From Dacryopinax spathularia (Eukaryota > Basidiomycota > Dacrymycetes > Dacrymycetales > Dacrymycetaceae): 64,000 nt of DNA. The stretch's first letter is position 1, and the number at the start of each line of letters is the position of its first letter. Made by a program: the position numbers and the translations under genes. Below the pieces are notes generated by a model, which was given only the letters and a program-made list of their open reading frames with translations, had not been told where the DNA came from and searched no databases. Positions 22,531 through 33,741 of this stretch are shown one piece after another. The DNA lies in assembly GCA_037974965.1 (NCBI GenBank), contig JBBPFI010000006.1, positions 1,364,001 through 1,428,000 of the forward strand, written 5' to 3'.

Positions 22531-23848
22531 ATGTCCACCATAACGCTGCCTGAGCCTGTCTGGCCCTTTGCTCAACTTGCTGCTAACGATCCTGGTCGTG
22601 TCGGGGCCATTCTCAGCAATCTTCAACCATTTCTCGTCAAGGATCCCCATGCCCCCGTTATAGACATAACTTGGGCAAGCTGCTCACCATCATCGGAAGT
22701 CCGCTTTATGAAGCCTCTTGCTCTGCTTCTCTCACACAGCACAACTAGTGGCGCTCTTCTCAAAATTCCTGCTGTGGCCCTGGCGGGCAAAGAGCCTTTG
22801 TCGACTCCAACTCCCACTATCTCACCTCTGCAGCCAATGGCTATTGCGACATTGAGGGCTCTGATGTGGACAGTCAAGTCTCCTGAACCTTTTGCTTTTT
22901 GTGGTCAACCTTCTGCGATTTTGATCGCACACAATCCTTCCGTTGCTGAAGAGCCCAAGAAGATGCATAAGTGGAGCATCATCAAGATCGATGCTCTGAA
23001 ACCATCAGAGGTCACGGCTCTGGGCACAGCAAAGCAACACAAGTATGTCATCTTCTCTTTATCTTTGTCCTTCTTGCTTACTATGCATTAGTATTGAGGT
23101 AGTAAGGACAACAGATTTGCTTCTCTATACTGGCCATCTTCTTTCCCTCTGTCAATCTCCAGCTGTGCCCGCCGAGTAAGCAAAGCGTTCTGTCCCTCCA
23201 TATTTAGGCTGATAATGATTCTTGCCTAGCACTGTGATGCACTTCGCCTATTGCAACCTGATATGGAAACTCAGACAACGCCTGAAGACTGTTAACAGGC
23301 CCTTACAAAGACCGCTGGCAGACCTCCTGGCAGACTTTGCGGATGAACCCGAGCTCCCTTCTGCAACAACCCAGTCTGGCGGGATCAACATTGGTGAAAG
23401 TGTCACGATCAACTTGGACAATGAGCCGATCTTCAAGCGCATCGTTTGCTCTCTGGAATCCGGTGAGCAATTCATCAGACTGAAGGCGGTTAACTGGTCT
23501 CTTCTTTGGCTGGATCCATCTCTTCCCTTCCAGGCCCAGACGTGTGCAACGTTCAACCGACAAAACATCCACATTTGGTGTGCTCTCATCTGCCATCTTC
23601 TGGACAAAATCCCGGAGGGCATCACTGCCATCAGAACCCGTGACTCCTCAGAAGTGCCAGCTTCAACTACCCTGTGTCCGTTCAAGACTGCTTTTCAGAG
23701 GTTATTTGCCGCCTGCGGGGGACTTTTCCAGTTCTTTTCTGTTCGCGGAACGATACGACCTCCCGATAGCTCCTTGCCCCACGTGCTGAGCCGCCTTCTG
23801 GGTGTGCAGCAGCTCGGCTTTGCGAACGTGCTAGGTGTGTATCTATGA
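22531..23848 (+). CDS. unrecognised three-exon protein, 404 residues
   Basis: I do not recognise this protein. The exon model is clean: 22531-23042, 23092-23175 and 23230-23848, with introns of 49 and 54 bp. Junctions are phase 2 at both sites and give KQHN-IEVVRTTDLLLYTGH and SPAVPAD-TVMHFAYCNLIW. The start MSTITLPEPVWPFAQLAAND has good context. There is no signal peptide and no clear membrane helix. The N-terminal half is rich in Pro, Ala and Ser with short hydrophobic patches; the C-terminal half is mixed alpha/beta-like. Codon choice is less GC-biased than in the transporter genes nearby. It stands alone between the F-box gene and TCP11. Confidence 0.6.
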
Positions 23849-24104
23849 GGCAGAAATGAATTATACTTTGGAATGTTGAGTTTCTTACGCTGTCAACGTA
23901 GGTAAAGAGGAAATCGCGTGTCTAGTTCGAGGTATACAAGATAGTCTTGTTCTAAGTGATACAACATGTGCTCTAATACGAGTATAACATCACTCTTCTA
24001 TCCCCCCGTCCATTCCATCCACCTGCCGACGCTCTTCACCTTCTCCACCTTCTCCGCCTCACGCACATCGCCCATCTCCAATCGAACCCACTGCTCGAGT
24101 CCGA

Positions 24105-26175
24105 CTACCTCACAAACTCCCAAACCCCCTCAACCCACCTCACCTCCTCCCCCAACTCCCACGCCAACTCCCCCACAGCTCTCCCCAACACAACCCCCTC
24201 GAAACCCCTCACCCTCCCCTCCCACCTCTTCACCTCCCTCTCCTTTTCCCTCTCCCTCTCCTCATCATCCACCTCTTCGCCATCTGTCCCGCCTGCAGCA
24301 GGGAGATCAGACAGCCGACCTAGGCTTCCGGGGAGCCGACGACCAGTACGCATAAGGCGCGGTGTGCTTGTCCTGCTGTCTTCTTTCCCTTCGCCGGGCG
24401 TTTCTGCCTGGGCAGCGTGGGAGTGGCCGAGAGTGGTAAGATGTTCCTCGAGCGCATGGACGAGCCTCCGCCTCAGGAGGATAAAGACAGGATCCTCAGT
24501 CCTCAACAAACGAGACACCGATTTCCTCAGCGTTCGTTCCGCTTCCGTATCTGCATCTTCTTCTTCCTCCTTTTCCTTCTGCGTGCCTCTTCCAGCAGAC
24601 TGGCCGTCCGCAGTAGCAGTAGGCGCAAGCACAGCCTGGGATGGAGAGCCTGGGAGCTCGGAAGGCGTACCGTCCAGCGACGCTCGGGGCGTATGTTGAG
24701 CCTTCCGTTTCCGACGCTGGGATTTCCAAGCGCTCACTACTTCTTCCTCTAAGTGGGCGAGCTTCGTCTCCCCCCCTCCACCTCCCCCTCCCCCTCCTGA
24801 TCCTCCAGCGCTGGCGGTGCCGGGAGGGACTTCCCTGATCTCGCTCGACAAAAGTGTCCATACCCTCGCTTGAAAAGTTCGGATCTGATCTTCTTTTCCT
24901 GCTGGGCTGGCGCTGAGCGGGTTCGTGTTGCCCGAAGAGGAGGAGGACGGAGTGGGATGGACTAGGGTGAAGAGACAGGCGGCTATGGTGAGCGCTTGGA
25001 TCGTGTTCTGCGCTAGGAATAGGGCTGGTGACTCCAGGAGGAGGACGGGGGGGAGGTAGTTATGTTCGTCGTGTTCGTGCTCTCGTTCTTGCTGTGCTTG
25101 CTGAGCTGGTGCGGTGTCGTGCTTCGCTCCGGTGGAAGGCGGAGGGAGGTGGGAGGCAAAGCGAGACGGGATTGTGGGCTGTACGGGGCGGTTACTCCCC
25201 AGCGCACGCATCAGCCTGCTCACCCATCTCCTTCCTCTTCCCTCCTCTTGGCCAGGCTCAGCAGAACCTGAGCCAACCCACTCCCTCCAGCTTCTCTCTA
25301 GATCCACCCCCTCATAGAAAGCACTCACAACCTCCCTCTCCTCCTCCGCCGCTTCCTTCCTTATCAGTTCTCGGAGTTGCTTCTCCCCCAAAAGCGCGAC
25401 CTGCGCATCCCGCAAATCATCCCTCATCTCCCTCGTCAACTCCAACACACCCCGAAACGTATCCCTACACAACCTCGCCAGTCCTTTATCCCTACTCGTC
25501 GGCGGAGGGCTTATAGGCTCCAACAATCTATGAATCTCCTGATCCCTGACAGGAGCACAGATCTGCAGTAATCGGCGGAGGAGGGGGCCAAGGTGAAATA
25601 AGGCGGATTCGAGCGGGGAAGAGGTGGGGGACATGGGCTCGCGTAGTTCGGCTAGGAGGGGGTCGGAAGCGGGGAGGAGAGGGGAGAGGGCGGCGAAGAG
25701 GTCTTGGTTTAGTTGGGTGAGGCGGGCGAGTTGGGTGGATGCGGAGGGGGAGGAGAGTTTCTCCAGTGCCTGCGGTCGAGTTCAGACTCGGGAGGCTGAT
25801 AGAAGAGGTAGGGATGGGATGGGGACGTACGTCGTCCCAAAACGCCTCCTCCAGCTGCTCCCTCACCCTCCGCTCAATATCGGCCGTCCTAACCCCATTA
25901 ACCACCTCCCCACCCTCACCAGCCGCACCAGCCGCAGTCCCATTAACCGACCCCGTACGAGCCCGTTTACGCGCCTGAGTGTACAATGACACTATGGATT
26001 TCCCCTTCGGCAGGATCGCGTTTGGCCTCAGAGCGAGCTGGTGCAGGAAGTAGGCGTCGTCGAGCTGTTTTTGGAGGACGGGGGGAAGGAGGATGTAGGG
26101 GAGTTGGAGGGTGGGCGACGGGGCGGTTGCTGGCGATGGGCCCGTTGCGGTCGGTGTCGGCTGAGGAGGGGCCAT
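24105..26175 (-). CDS. TCP11/SOK1-like protein
   Basis: The T-complex protein 11 family includes yeast Sok1, a suppressor of protein kinase A loss; the molecular activity is unknown. Exon 1 (26175-25831) starts MAPPQPTPTATG and encodes the helical opening KQLDDAYFLHQLALRPNAIL. A 61-bp intron (25770-25830) is followed in frame by ALEKLSSPSASTQLARLTQL, LLRRLLQICAPVRDQEIHRL (the typical Tcp11 segment) and GVLELTREMRDDLRDAQVAL. Long Ser/Pro/Gly/Glu-rich insertions separate the conserved helices, and the C-terminus ends EVRWVEGVWEFVR. The strong strand asymmetry of the exon (C-rich on plus) comes from the purine-rich coding strand. Divergent from the NIPA gene, with 315 bp between the start codons. 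Confidence 0.8.
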
Positions 26176-26490
26176 CCTTCACACCTCCGAATCCCCGCTA
26201 GAAAGACGGTGAGAGAAGGAGGACGGAGGAGACGCGCTCCGGCGCAACACCGGAACAGACGCGAACCTCACCAATCATGCTTACATAATCAGAAGAAGGA
26301 TGTACGTAAGCAAGGGAAGCCCGCGTCATCAGCCTTCCCTCAGCCCGGCGCTCGTCAAAGGCTGAGCAGAACGGCGCAGCCCGGCAGTGCATCCCTTCCC
26401 CTTCTCCTCATACACCTACACAAGCTGTCATCTGCTTCACTATCATACATGCTACTATAGTCCTCTACAACCGTCCTGAAAGAGGACAAC
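26176..26490. promoter_or_regulatory. divergent promoter region, TCP11 / NIPA
   Basis: A 315-bp gap between opposing start codons. No single factor site stands out. Confidence 0.5.
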
Positions 26491-28394
26491 ATGGATCCAA
26501 CTACCACCTCAAGTCTTGCCGCGACGGCAAGCGCGAGTGCCAGCCCGCTGCCGGACAGTTCGCCGACGGGGAATGGGTTGCATCCCGCGGTGTCGTTCAT
26601 CATTGGCGCACTTATTATCCTCGCTGCGAGCGCAATGAACGCCGCTGGGATTAACATAACCAAGCTTGATCATGTACGTCCCGTCCCTCACTCCTCATCC
26701 ACCTCCGCGTCCATCCCATCTCCACCACATTCTGCACCAAGCTCTGCATCCCCAGCAGCCCAAGCTGACGGTCCACATACGCAGGTCCGAACCTCCTCCA
26801 CCCCGAAACACGCCCGCCGCTCCCAATTCCTCCGCCCTCTCTGGCTCCTCGGCATGACCCTCTACATCCTCTCCCAGCTCCTGGGCAGCACGCTCGCGCT
26901 CCAGTACTTAAGGGCGGAGTACGTCGCCCCGCTGGGGGCGACGAGTCTGATATTCAATTTCTTGTTTGCGAGTTGGCTGGTTGGGACGCCGGTGACTAGG
27001 ACTGATATTCGGGTGCGTCCGCTCATCCTTTACATCTTACTCTGCTTTCCTTCCCTCCAAGAGCCGTGCACGGGGGCTGAGGCTGGCGAGGGTGAGAGTG
27101 AGAGCTGACCTCGGGGACAGGGCACTATAACAGTCATCGTAGGCGTAATAGGCATAGTAGTTTTCGGCTCGATCCATTCCCCCGACCTCGAATCAACCAT
27201 CAACCTCGCCCGCCTAAAATACCTCTGGTCCCGCGCAGCCTGGTGGGGGTTCTTCCTCCTCATGTCCCTCGGCACACTCTTCACCTACTCCTGGTCCTCC
27301 ATGCTCCAACACGCCCTCCAAGCGCGAGACGAGCTCGATCTGCCCTCGCACATAGCGCCGCCTCGCACACACCCGTGGCTGGAAAGGGGCCCGCTGAGGT
27401 TCCTGGCTGGAGTGGTGAGACGGGCGGAGGGGATTTGGATAGGTGTGCAGCGGAAGGTGAATAGGGTGGCGGATGCGAGCGATGAAAGGTTTTTGAGCTG
27501 GGTGCTGGCGATGGGGTGGAGTTGTTGTGGTGGGGCATTAGCGGGGGGTTGTCTAGTATTCGCCAAAGCTACGTGCGTGCTCTCTCTCTGCCTTCTCACT
27601 ACTGTATATACAGCGAAGGTGGCGTGCTAACGCGAGAGAACAGCGTGAACCTCCTCTCGTCCGGTTCATCCCTCGCTCACCCGGCCTCCCTCCTCACACT
27701 CCTCCTCCTCCTCACCACCGCAACCACGCAAATAATCTGCCTCAACTGCGCGCTAGAAGCATGGGACTCGACCCTAGTAGTCCCCGTCTTCTACGGGATC
27801 TACACCTGTTCCGGCTTCCTCGACTCTCTAATATTCTTCGACGAGGTCGGCTACTACGCTATATGGGCACTGGGGTGCGTAGCGGCGAGTATTGGCGTGC
27901 TTGTAGGGGGGGTTATTTTGTTGAGCACTAAGAAGCCTGAGAAGGCGCGTGTTGGCGCTGCTGGCGCTGCTGGAGGGAGGGGGAGAGGGATAGGAAGGGA
28001 AGAGAGGGACAGACAGAGGGATAGGATTAGGAGCGCGGCGAGGATGGGGGAGGAGGGGGTTGCTCTGCGGTCGGGGGAGGCGGACGGAGATCCTCCACCC
28101 GCTGAGGGGGAGGTGATGTGGGAACTCGGGAGCGTATCAGACGACGAAGACGCTACATCGATCACTTCTGCCTCCCAGAAAAAGCGAGCGAACGGCGCCT
28201 CCTTGGAAGGCAAGGGGCTTATGCCTAGTGGAGAAGAGGGAGAGGAAGATGAAGATGGGAGAAGTTTTGCGTTCAGTGTGAGGACGGAGAGGAGTGGGGA
28301 TGCTCGAGAGCTGGATCTGAGAGGTGACGATGGTGAGGGTGAGTTTGGGGAGTTTACTGGTGGGCATGAAGGTGCTGGGCGACCTGGCTCGTGA
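26491..28394 (+). CDS. NIPA-type magnesium transporter (DUF803)
   Basis: NIPA proteins are nine-helix relatives of drug/metabolite transporters that carry magnesium. Four exons: 26491-26673, 26785-27012, 27121-27572 and 27654-28394. Junctions are phase 0, 0 and 2 and preserve the frame (ITKLDH-VRTSS, TRTDIR-GTITVIVG, VFAKAT-VNLLSSG). Family features: AASAMNAAGINITKLDH in helix 1, LRAEYVAPLGATSLIFNFLF, and the hallmark LNCALEAWDSTLVVPVFYGI followed by YTCSGFLDSLIFFDE. A long hydrophilic loop (RDELDLPSHIAPPRTHPWL) sits before helix 6, and the C-terminal tail of about 150 residues is acidic and disordered. All core helices are present. Confidence 0.88.
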
Positions 28395-29087
28395 GGGGAC
28401 GGGACTGCGTGGGCGGGGGGATCTGCAGTTCGCAATCTGTAGCATAGGAGCACGTATAATGAATTATACCCTTTGCATCTTCAAGTATCGTGAGCGACCT
28501 GCCAGATGTTGGTATCAAGTTGCGTCTGTTGGTAGATGAACGAGCGAACGCACGAGACTCTCACCGGTGGTGATGGCGTCGCGGAGACTGTAAACCTCAG
28601 AGATGTGTTGCAGAACGACCTTCCGAGTGGTGAGTGTAGCACTGCAGTAGGACGTATCATCGATCGGCCGTCTCATGTCCGAAGTTGATGATCCCCTACT
28701 CCACGCCATGTATAGAAGAGTATCGGTGTCCCGCGTTCATATGCATATAAAACCCAGATCCCCAACCACTCCGAGCCTTAAATCCCCCATGGAAGATTAT
28801 CTGATCTTATCAAGGCACAATCTCCCCCAAACTCACCACTCGGGAAGTCGTAAGAAAGTGGAGGAATCCACCGCCCCTCTGATCCGCCCATCCACCGCTC
28901 AAAAGAGGGAGTGAATTGGTGCCGCTCCACTCACTCGTCATCGCCGGCATCGCCCACCGCATCCACCGCACCCATCCACTCACACCGACATCTCCCAACT
29001 CACTCACTCTCCTCTCTCCTCCCTCCGCTCTCCTCTCTCCCCCCTCCCCCTGCTCCTGCTTGACAACAGCGAAGGAGGCGGGGAAGG
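28395..29087. other. intergenic region
   Basis: Contains the 3' flank of the NIPA gene and the promoter of the MMT1-like gene. CT-rich runs at 29005-29060 just before the ATG are typical of basidiomycete core promoters. No further gene seen. Confidence 0.45.
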
Positions 29088-31364
29088 ATGCCCCCTCTGC
29101 GCCCCCATCCGCGCAGTTTCCTACCCCCTATACACCCCTCAGCAGCCGGATCAAGCGCAGTCAGTTCAGTGGTGTCGGGAATAAGAACGGGAGCTGGAAT
29201 CGGCCATCGGGCGGCTGCAATTCATACGACGCGACTCGAGCCCGGGCGGTGTTGTGCACTGCGGGAGGTGCCACGTTCGCTCTTTGGGTTGCCACGTTCG
29301 GGCTATAACTCGATACTGCAAACAGCCTCTTCGTCGTCGCTGTCTTCGAATTGCTGGAGTGGGAGGTGTCTCTATTCGTCGTGCGCTGGAAGAGATCGAA
29401 TACCACGACACTACTCTCTGCTCTGCACAAACCTCGCCTCGTCTTCCCTGTTACCTGCGTCGTGCACAACCCGTTTGGGACAGCGAAGGACCATCATAGT
29501 CCTCCGGAGTACGCGTCCCCAAGGACTGGACGAACAGCTCCCCGCTGGACATAGGTTGCCTTTGTCGACATTCACGAATCCTCTCCAATCCTCGTCTCCC
29601 TCCGGCAATCCAAACGCGTCTGACCCTGCCAAGCCCTCTTCCTCCTCCTCCACGTCTCCGTGCGCCGACTCCTCCAACACCACATCACCACCCAGCGAGA
29701 CAGCGTTCAACGCCTCCCCATCCCCAATCCCAGCAATGCGAAAACAAGTGAACGGCCACCCCTCCTCAAGCGAAGGGACGACAAAAGCCGGCAACGTCGC
29801 CTCAGGAGCTACAGTATCCACTTCAGGCGAGGCACACGAGCACGAGCACGCCCCCACCTCATTCGCGCACGACCACAGACATGAGCATGCACATGAGGGG
29901 CATGACGGGCACGATCATTCGCACACGCATGGGATGTTTCACGTGCACGATCATGCCGGTAACCCAGAGGGGATGGAGTTGCTCGTCAAAGCACTCAAGG
30001 GTCAAGGTACGCACTCTCTCATCCCTCACCGTCGTCATGGCCCGAGGCATTATTTTGTCACATGCTGACAGTGTGAAACAGGCGGCCGAGGTGCCAATAT
30101 TACGCTGCTGGGGATGCTGTCCAATATCGTGTTGACTGTTGGGAAGGCGGCGGCGGGGTGGGCGTTGAATTCTGCGGCGTTGGTGGCTGATGCTGGGCAT
30201 TCGTTGGGTGGTACGTACCTCTGCTCCCTACCATCCGTCCTCCCCTTTCGCGTTTCCCCTCAACCCTTCCCTTCGCACTCGTGCACTCTCCCGTCCGCTT
30301 TGTGTGTTCGCTTTGTGTGTTGCACCTCTGCTCCCCTTCCACGCCGTCCTCTCCGCGCTCAGCTGACGCCTCGCCCAGACCTGCTAGGCGACGCCGTAGC
30401 CCTCGCAACATGGACCACATCCCGCCGCCCAGCGGACGCCGACTACCCCTACGGCTACGGCAAATACGAGTCCGCGGGCACAGTCATCATCTCCCTAATG
30501 CTCGTAGCCGCAGGCTGCTACATCGGACAACACTCTTTCTGGCTCACAGTCGCCGTCCTAGACCCATTCCTCCACACCGCCGCCGCCGCCGCGCCCGTCG
30601 TTGAAGTCCTTGAGCCTCTCGCTCAGACGGCCAAAGCCGTCGTCGAGTCCGACCCGGACGCCCTAGCACTCGACCCAAACGCCGCCTGGTTCGCCCTCAT
30701 CTCCCTAGGCGTAAAAGAATGGATGTACCGCCTCACGAAAAAAGTCGCCGAGGAAGAAAACTCGACCGTCCTAGCCGCAAACGCGTACCACCACCGCTCG
30801 GACGCATGGACCAGTGGAGTAGCCCTAGCCGCAATCCTGGGCACGTGGGCCGGCGTGCCCGCGCTAGACCCGATCGGCGGGATGCTAGTGAGCGCCGCTA
30901 TAATCTACCAAGGGTGTAAATGGGGTTTCCGGGGCCTGCGCGACCTCCTAGACCAGGGAGTGCCCCTGCCCGAACGGGTCGCCCTTGCCCACCTTCTCAC
31001 TCCGCTCCCCTCAGCGGCCGGAACGCCGACCCAGCAGCTGTTAGCGATCAGGAATGTGAGAGCGGTGAAGAGCGGCTCGCAATTGTTTGTGGACTTGACG
31101 GCAGATGTGCCGGGTGACATGACGATGCGGGAGGCGCATGAGGTGGAGAGGTGTATTAGGCGGAGGTTGATGGGTGAGAGGAGGGAGATTAAGGAGGTTA
31201 GGGTGCATTTGCATGTTGATGCTGAGGAGGAGGAGGTGCCGTTGGTTGGGTCGGGGGAGCAGGGGGGGAAGGGGAGCGGGAAGGGGGGGGAGAAGCGGGA
31301 TGGGAATGGCCAGGGGGAGGGTGGGGAGAGGAAGGGGAATGGGATCGGGAGACATCCGTGTTAG
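29088..31364 (+). CDS. mitochondrial cation diffusion facilitator, MMT1/MMT2-like
   Basis: CDF-family metal transporter; yeast Mmt1/2 export iron from mitochondria. Three exons: 29088-30006, 30082-30210 and 30379-31364, introns of 75 and 168 bp, both phase 1 (KGQG-GRGANITLLG, HSLG-DLLGDAVAL). The N-terminus is Arg/Ser-rich without acids (MPPLRPHPRSFLPPIHPSA), a likely mitochondrial presequence. Before helix 1 is a His-rich metal-binding stretch (HDHRHEHAHEGHDGHDHSHT). CDF motifs: NSAALVADAGHSLGD in helix 2 (binding-site Asp residues) and ANAYHHRSDAWTSGVAL in helix 5 (HxxxD pair). The Pro-Tyr-Gly-Tyr-Gly-Lys-Tyr-Glu motif (DYPYGYGKYES) after helix 2 is family typical. The cytosolic C-terminal fold follows (VKSGSQLFVDLTADVPGDMT), then a Gly/Lys-rich tail. 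Confidence 0.88.
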
Positions 31365-31581
31365 CGCGGAATGTGGCCAAGACGGAAGCGGAGCGGGTTG
31401 GGGTTTGATGACGAGCGTAGATCTTGATGCGCTCTGTGAGCGCGCCGCTCATTGCTGTGAGTCTGCTGGAGACTGGAGTGCGGCATGCATACGCCTACGG
31501 TTTTGTATAGAGATATCCTATTGCGCAACGCAACGCAATGCATGTAATTGACTGAAATCGTATACCGAGCCGCAGCCAACG

Positions 31582-31941
31582 TCATTCACGCCTACACAAC
31601 TTCCGAAGGTACCTAACAACACTCAGAACGACCCCATCCATAAACTCCCCAAGAGCGATGAAGATGTCGCATATGCCGCATAACGCGTCCGCCATCGCCC
31701 TCCCTCTGGCCTCCGCCAGAGCGCGGCGATACTCCCACTCGGCGTCGTGGCTGTTGTATGGGAGTCGGGGCTCTCTCGTGCGGCCCCTGTCGCGGTAGGA
31801 CATAGTGTGACGAGAGGGGACAGATTCCGCCTGAGGCTGAGAGGAGAGGTCGTGGAGGGGCCCTGGGAGGAGGGGTGCGCTGACTGATTCGTCGTGTTCA
31901 GACCCGGGGGTGTGGAGTTCTGTAGTAGCTCGGTTCTGCAT
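31582..31941 (-). CDS. small hypothetical protein, 119 residues
   Basis: A single-exon frame from MQNRATTELHTPGSEHDES to SVVRYLRKLCRRE. The first half is polar and disordered; the second half contains a helix rich in Ala/Glu (YRRALAEARGRAMADALCGI) followed by a hydrophobic stretch (CDIFIALGEFMDGVVLSVV) that could be a membrane helix. I do not recognise it. The ordered amphipathic-then-hydrophobic layout argues for a real gene, but conservation is untested. Confidence 0.4.
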   Translation of the reverse strand: MQNRATTELHTPGSEHDESVSAPLLPGPLHDLSSQPQAESVPSRHTMSYRDRGRTREPRLPYNSHDAEWEYRRALAEARGRAMADALCGICDIFIALGEFMDGVVLSVVRYLRKLCRRE

Positions 31942-32571
31942 GGCCTCAGAGGGAGATACTAAACAAATGTCAAAGCGCGATCAGTTCCACGACCTTTCGA
32001 CACATAGGAAGACACACTGACTCCGGGGTAACAGCTTCGGTTCCAGAAGACGACTGGATAAGGAGGGCAAGGGAGCCGGACAACGAAGGCGCAATGTATG
32101 ATGTATCTGTGTAGCTAAACGGACTTCTGGGTTTCTGGGTTTGAAGGCGGTGCGCGGAAATGGGCGGCGTCGACGAGCGTGTTCCCCGGTCACATGCCTA
32201 GCTTATGACTCAGATAGTGTCTCGGATGACTCCTTGAGACCAATTTTTGTCAATGGGAAGTTGGGAACGGGGATGTGCGGGCCGATGGTTCCATTTATAA
32301 GGGCACGATCGTCTAAACTGGTTCGACGGAAAAGCGACACATAGAAACATACTAAACTAGTTACGCAACTTCTGTAACACACATCTGAGGCTCTGATCTG
32401 AGTACAAGAAAGCCCGGTCGGTAAACGGTTTCGAGAGTCCGTGCACTATCGAGGCTTCGACCTTTATCGGTAACAGCGCGGAATTCTGTGGCTTAGGATG
32501 TCAGCCGCACACACAGCGCCAAATAATAGTCGGTTACCCGAATATCGGCGGAGGGCCGGTCAGCTGACAGC
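31942..32571. other. intergenic region
   Basis: No gene recognised. Short frames on both strands lack compositional or motif support. Confidence 0.4.
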
Positions 32572-32794
32572 TCAGATCCCCGGACAGTCAGGATCAGCCA
32601 CGATGACGTCCCCGTCGAAATCATCAAGCTCTGTTCACGTTGTCAGAAGGCGTGATGAGAGAGGGAAGTGCTATAGTAAGCTGACCTCCATTGTGTCCCC
32701 TTCCGCCGCACTGAGGAGCCCTAGGAGGAACGGCGGCGAAGGCCATGACACCCGCAAAGAAAGCCGCGGCGAGAAGAACGGTACGGAACTGCAT
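32572..32794 (-). CDS. small secreted peptide precursor, 55 residues
   Basis: Too short for routine gene finding. Reading the minus strand from ATG 32794 gives a textbook signal peptide (MQFRTVLLAAAFFAGVMAFA) followed by AVPPRAPQCGGRGHNG. A 55-bp intron (32631-32685; donor GTCAGC, acceptor AACAG) leads to ELDDFDGDVIVADPDCPGI and a stop. The mature peptide would be about 35 residues, acidic, with two cysteines. A TATA-like CATATATAA lies about 95 bp upstream. A diverged copy with the same layout lies at 33561-33741, which supports the model. Function is unknown; small secreted proteins of this size are often effectors or cell-surface peptides, but nothing in the sequence decides this. Confidence 0.6.
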
Positions 32795-32888
32795 GGTTGG
32801 TGTTGAAGGGCACAGGGAGGGGGCAATCGGTGATTAGGTCGTGTAGGTTGAGCTTGCTGATGCCAAGTCCCGACGAATTGATGGAGGC

Positions 32889-32897
32889 TTATATATG
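32889..32897 (-). promoter_or_regulatory. TATA-like box of the secreted peptide gene
   Basis: CATATATAA on the minus strand, about 95 bp upstream of the ATG at 32794. The spacing allows a transcription start followed by a leader of some 60 bases. Confidence 0.45.
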
Positions 32898-33560
32898 CTT
32901 CGTCGATTTGTTGGTCTGGGTCCAACGAAGCCAGATATGGAGGTTTCTTCGACGGGGTGCGCAGGCCTTTGGAGAGGACAAGGAGGTGCCACATGGATCA
33001 CATGGAGTTTTTGGTAGCGCCCAGACAGAGGCAGCGAGCTCCCGCAAGAGTACAGAAGGGCGGGCGGAACGGCCTCCAGGAAGATTACGCAAGAAGAGCC
33101 GGATCACAAGGCATTGCTCCGCATGATAGAATGACATCGGATGCCAATGAGCCTCGCAATCTCAGAGAAGGTACAATAGTTCCCTTCCCCGGGACGGCAG
33201 GTGGCAGCCAGAAGACTCTGAGACCGAAGTTGCACCACACCGGATAGGCAGAGATAGCCCATAACGGGAGTTGCGAGTGACAGATTGGATAAGAAAAAAG
33301 TGGAGCCCGCGAATATCCCAACAGTTGAGACAACTAGGTGGAGATCCTGTTCCCAGGAGCTCACTCAGCACCGAGGATGAAATGAGCGAGCGAGAACGCG
33401 TTGTGTTCCCTTTGAGCAGTGCTGAATTCCGACACAAAGGAAAGCCGTGCATCGCCGAGACAGAGGTGTGTACAATCTTATTATTTTTCCTGGGTAACAC
33501 TGAGCAATATCCGTGGAAGTACGTAGCCACCACGTACCGGTTTCGATCGCCCGGGTCTGC

Positions 33561-33741
33561 TTAGATTCCAGGGCTGTCAGGATCGGCTTCGACATCATCA
33601 ATAACTGTGACAATCATCAGCACTGTTTGACGGAGGCGATGCTTCCTACATCCCGTTGCCGCAGGGAGGCCTTGGGAATACAGTCGCGGCCATTACTCCG
33701 GACAGGAGATAGGCGGTGTAAAGGACGGGGCAGAACTGCGT
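33561..33741 (-). pseudogene. decayed paralogue of the secreted peptide gene
   Basis: The minus strand reads QFCPVLYTAYLLSGVMAATV then FPRPPCGNG, matching the signal peptide and Pro/Cys start of the gene at 32572-32794. After a gap at the intron position comes IDDVEADPDSPGI and a stop, matching LDDFDG...ADPDCPGI. The codon in place of the start ATG is ACG, the second cysteine is Ser, a stop lies before the intron position, and no good donor is visible. It is most likely a dead tandem duplicate, unless an upstream start rescues it. Confidence 0.5.

Noticed and set aside
32572-32794. The peptide end C-P-G-I as a CaaX box of a mating pheromone.
   Set aside because: Pro-Gly is not an aliphatic pair, the precursor has a classical signal peptide, which basidiomycete pheromones lack, and no receptor gene is nearby.
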